Shown piece by piece: positions 5,736 through 7,856 of a DNA stretch of 7,856 bases. Numbering within the stretch: position 1 is the first letter of the stretch; every line of letters starts with the position of its first letter. A program made the translations under genes and the position numbers. The DNA lies in NCBI GenBank assembly GCA_017548805.1, contig JAFYZE010000100.1, positions 1 to 7,856 on the forward strand, given 5' to 3'. The notes beneath the pieces are model-generated. The model saw only the letters and a program-made list of their open reading frames with translations, made no database searches and was not told the origin of the DNA. Source of the DNA: Bacteroidales bacterium. GTDB lineage: Bacteria; Bacteroidota; Bacteroidia; Bacteroidales; UBA932.

Positions 5736-7047
5736 AGCATACCAGAAAGTATATACGCAGTTGGACGCCATCACCAAGGCCACTGTTTCCCTGAGGGCGA
5801 AAGGTGTTACCAACGATGAGCTGGCTACCGTCGACGGACGGCTGTCCCAGGTGGTCAAGACCAAGGGAGACCTCATCACGCTGCAGGTTTTTGCAGGTAC
5901 TGAAGGCATCCCCACCAATTCCGAAGTCGCTTTCCTCGGCCATCCGCCCATCATCCGCGTGAGCGAGCAGCTGTCCGGCCGTTTCTTCAACGCATACGGC
6001 GACCCCATCGACGGCGGTCCCGAAGTTGACGGCGAAGTCCGTCAGATCGGCGGTCCTTCCGTCAACCCTTACAAGCGCAAGCAGCCCTCCGAGCTGATCC
6101 CTACCGGCATCGCAGGCATTGACCTCAACAACACCCTAGTCTCCGGCCAGAAAATTCCGTTCTTCGCCGATCCCGACCAGCCCTACAACCAGGTCATGGC
6201 CGACGTGGCCCTACGCGCCGACGTGGACAAGATCATCCTCGGCGGCATGGGACTGAGCAACGACGACTATCTCTTCTACCGCCATGCGTTCGAGGACGCC
6301 GGCGCCCTGGAGAAGATCGTATCCTTCGTCAACACCACCGAGGAACCTCCCGTGGAGCGCCTCCTCATCCCGGACATGGCCCTCACGGCTGCCGAATATT
6401 TCGCCGCAGACAAGAACGAAAAGGTGCTCGTGCTCCTCACGGACATGACACTGTACGCGGATGCCCTCTCCATCGTGTCCAACCGAATGGACCAGATCCC
6501 TTCCAAGGACTCGATGCCCGGCTCGCTTTATTCCGACCTCGCCAAGATCTACGAGAAAGCCGTGCAGTTCCCCGCCGGAGGCTCGATCACCATCATCGCT
6601 GTGACCACCCTCAACGACGGAGACATCACCCACGCCATCCCGGACAATACCGGTTATATCACTGAGGGTCAGCTGTTCCTGAGGGCCGATACCGATACCG
6701 GCAAGGTCATCGTGGACCCGTTCCGCTCCCTGTCCCGTCTGAAACAGCTCGTCCAAGGCAAGAAGACGCGCGAGGACCACAGCCAGGTCATGAACGCCGG
6801 CGTCCGTCTATACGCGGACGCGCAGAACGCCAAGACCAAGCTCGAGAACGGTTTCGACCTGTCGGACTACGACCTGCGTTGCCTGGACTACGCCAAGGAA
6901 TACGCGATCAGGCTCCTCAGCATCGACGTCAACATCAAGATCGACGAGATGCTCGACACGGCATGGGAGCTGTTCGCAAAGTACTTCTCAAAGGCCGAGA
7001 CCGGCATCAAGCAAACCATGATAGACAAATACTGGCCTGCTGAATAA
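5725..7047 (+). CDS. atpB: V/A-type ATPase regulatory subunit B
   Basis: This 440-residue protein is the non-catalytic partner that alternates with subunit A in the head. It has the shared beta-barrel/nucleotide-fold layout, including 'GRFFNAYGDPIDGGP' at 85-99 and 'IPTGIAGIDLNN' at 125-136. Where A has its P-loop, B has GQKIPFFADPDQPYNQV (141-157) with no Walker A, as expected. The presumed arginine finger is Arg338 in 'SLSRL', matching the arginine of the 'LPSLSRL' motif in the Enterococcus hirae B subunit, and it is followed by the typical GKKTREDH. The segment 'IPSKDSMPGSLYSDLAKIYE' (258-277) replaces the 'GRRGYPGYMYTDLATIYE' form seen in archaeal and Thermus B subunits. Length is slightly short of the usual 455-470. 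The start lies inside atpA (11-nt overlap, different frame), suggesting translational coupling and matched amounts of A and B. The next gene begins 5 nt after the stop. Confidence 0.97.
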   Translation: MATKAYQKVYTQLDAITKATVSLRAKGVTNDELATVDGRLSQVVKTKGDLITLQVFAGTEGIPTNSEVAFLGHPPIIRVSEQLSGRFFNAYGDPIDGGPEVDGEVRQIGGPSVNPYKRKQPSELIPTGIAGIDLNNTLVSGQKIPFFADPDQPYNQVMADVALRADVDKIILGGMGLSNDDYLFYRHAFEDAGALEKIVSFVNTTEEPPVERLLIPDMALTAAEYFAADKNEKVLVLLTDMTLYADALSIVSNRMDQIPSKDSMPGSLYSDLAKIYEKAVQFPAGGSITIIAVTTLNDGDITHAIPDNTGYITEGQLFLRADTDTGKVIVDPFRSLSRLKQLVQGKKTREDHSQVMNAGVRLYADAQNAKTKLENGFDLSDYDLRCLDYAKEYAIRLLSIDVNIKIDEMLDTAWELFAKYFSKAETGIKQTMIDKYWPAE

Positions 7048-7052
7048 GGATT

Positions 7053-7661
7053 ATGGCTATCAAGTTCCAATACAATAAGACATCGCTGAATAACCTCGGC
7101 AAGCAGCTGAAGGTCCGGCAGAAGGCGCTCCCCACCCTGCAGAACAAGGAGTCCGCCCTCAGGATCGAAGTGCGCAAGGCCAAGGATTATTCCGACAAGC
7201 TTGTTGCGGACCTGGAGGCCACCAGGGAGAGGTACGACTACCTTGCATCGCTCTGGAACGAGTTCGAGCCCAGTCTCATAAGCATCACAGACGTGGACCT
7301 TGTCACTGTCAAGGTCGCCGGAGTCAAGGTGCCCGAACTCAAGGAGATACACTACGAGATACAGGATTTCAACGCATTCGCCAAGCCCGCGTGGTACGCC
7401 GACGGCGTCAGCATCCTCAAGGAGCTCACCCGCCTGGGCATTGAATCGGAAGTGTATCAGTACAAGAGCCGCATACTGGACTATCAGCGCAAGAAGACCA
7501 CGCAAAAGGTCAACCTGTACGAGAAGGTCCAGATCCCCGGATACCAGGAGGCCATCAGGAAGATCAAGCGGTACATGGAGGATGAGGAGAACCTCTCCAA
7601 GGCATCCTCCAAGATCGTGAAGGAACGTCACGCACTGGAAGAAGAGGAGGAAACGGCATGA
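7053..7661 (+). CDS. atpD: V/A-type ATPase subunit D (central rotor shaft)
   Basis: This 202-residue protein forms the central shaft that turns inside the A/B head. Residues about 1-68 form the N-terminal long helix (KTSLNNLGKQLKVRQKALPT and onward) and about 115-195 the C-terminal long helix, the two arms of the antiparallel coiled coil. The family hallmark is 'QKVNLYEKVQIPGYQEAIR' at 151-169, matching the 'RRVNALE..(V/I)IP....TI' signature of subunit D. The middle part (about 69-115) is a small head. The C-terminus is acidic (LEEEEETA). Length matches the family (about 200-210). Subunit F, which normally binds the head region of D, has no recognisable gene in the window. The last codons overlap the next gene by four bases (ATGA), a usual sign of translational coupling. 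Confidence 0.95.
   Translation: MAIKFQYNKTSLNNLGKQLKVRQKALPTLQNKESALRIEVRKAKDYSDKLVADLEATRERYDYLASLWNEFEPSLISITDVDLVTVKVAGVKVPELKEIHYEIQDFNAFAKPAWYADGVSILKELTRLGIESEVYQYKSRILDYQRKKTTQKVNLYEKVQIPGYQEAIRKIKRYMEDEENLSKASSKIVKERHALEEEEETA
7646..7650 (+). promoter_or_regulatory. Possible ribosome binding site for atpI (GGAGG)
   Basis: GGAGG lies 7 nt before the atpI ATG at 7658, an ideal Shine-Dalgarno position, whereas the other starts in the window have no good match. It also encodes part of the run of Glu codons at the end of atpD, so the match may be a coding by-product. It supports the ATGA-overlapping start rather than the second in-frame ATG at 7670. Confidence 0.45.
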
Positions 7662-7856
7662 TTGAGAAAATGACCCGCTACGACTTCATTCTGCTTTCCG
7701 GGCAGAAAGAAGAATTCATCCGGGAGCTTGGCACGCTCGGAGTTATGGATATTACCCGTTCCTCCAAGCCTGTGGACGAGAAGTCAGACGCCCTCCTGTC
7801 CGAACTTGAGGCCGTCAGGGCTGAAATCAGACGCATATCCAAAGGCAGTGACGCCC
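7658..7856 (+). CDS. atpI: V/A-type ATPase membrane subunit I (a-type), 5' end only
   Basis: The first 66 residues are visible before the window ends; family members are about 600-650 residues. The N-terminus 'MIEKMTRYDFILLSGQKEEF' followed by 'IRELGTLGVMDI' fits the start of V-type subunit I, where a short beta strand is followed by a helix and 'L..LGV(V/M)(H/D)(I/V)', then a charged coiled-coil arm (LLSELEAVRAEIRRI). In the full protein this cytoplasmic arm attaches to the peripheral stalk and the C-terminal half carries the ion half-channels and the essential arginine, none of which can be seen here. The ATG overlaps the atpD stop by four bases, and its position directly after atpD is standard for the compact operon. 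The identification rests on N-terminal pattern and context. Confidence 0.88.
   Translation, partial: MIEKMTRYDFILLSGQKEEFIRELGTLGVMDITRSSKPVDEKSDALLSELEAVRAEIRRISKGSDA

Noticed and set aside
7046..7050. AAGGA as Shine-Dalgarno for atpD
   Set aside because: It ends only 2 nt before the ATG, too close to position a ribosome, and overlaps the atpB stop codon.

Overview
The window reads as chromosomal DNA from a GC-rich member of the Bacteroidales (Bacteroidota). This is inferred from three things: gene content; the nearly complete lack of Shine-Dalgarno sequences before the starts; and a lamin-tail/OadG fusion protein, which I associate with this phylum. Third codon positions are strongly biased to G/C, which fits an Alistipes-like or other GC-rich gut/rumen lineage better than classical Bacteroides. 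Genus cannot be fixed from the sequence. All genes lie on the + strand and are packed with gaps of about 4 to 12 nt or overlaps. The only real intergenic gap is about 100 bp (2661-2761), and it divides the window into two operons.

Operon 1 (1-2660) is a membrane-bound, biotin-dependent, sodium-pumping decarboxylase. It contains the last 41 codons of the carboxyltransferase subunit, an OadG-type anchor subunit with a large extracytoplasmic lamin-tail domain, a biotin carboxyl carrier protein and the sodium-translocating beta subunit. The PccB/MmdA-like tail of the first gene, and the separate carrier gene, point to methylmalonyl-CoA decarboxylase. Oxaloacetate decarboxylase normally carries biotin on its alpha subunit. 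The expected role is the last energy-conserving step of the succinate-to-propionate pathway: decarboxylating methylmalonyl-CoA while exporting Na+.

Operon 2 (2762 to beyond 7856) encodes a V/A-type rotary ATPase in the order atpE, a DUF2764-type gene, atpA, atpB, atpD, atpI (5' end only). This compact layout is shared with chlamydiae and spirochaetes. No recognisable genes for subunits C, F or G/H lie between E and I, and the DUF2764-type protein sits where subunit C is encoded in archaeal-type operons. The proteolipid gene (atpK) would be expected just past the right edge.

Together the two operons could form a sodium circuit, with the decarboxylase building the gradient and the rotary enzyme using or rebuilding it. 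That is inference, because the subunit that determines ion specificity is outside the window. I saw no mobile element, CRISPR array, tRNA or rRNA. The most interesting points are the lamin-tail/OadG fusion, the reduced V-ATPase with an uncharacterised protein in the C position, the two ion-pump operons side by side, a cysteine in the AtpA P-loop, and a G6/C6 inverted repeat before atpE that could fold in two exclusive ways.
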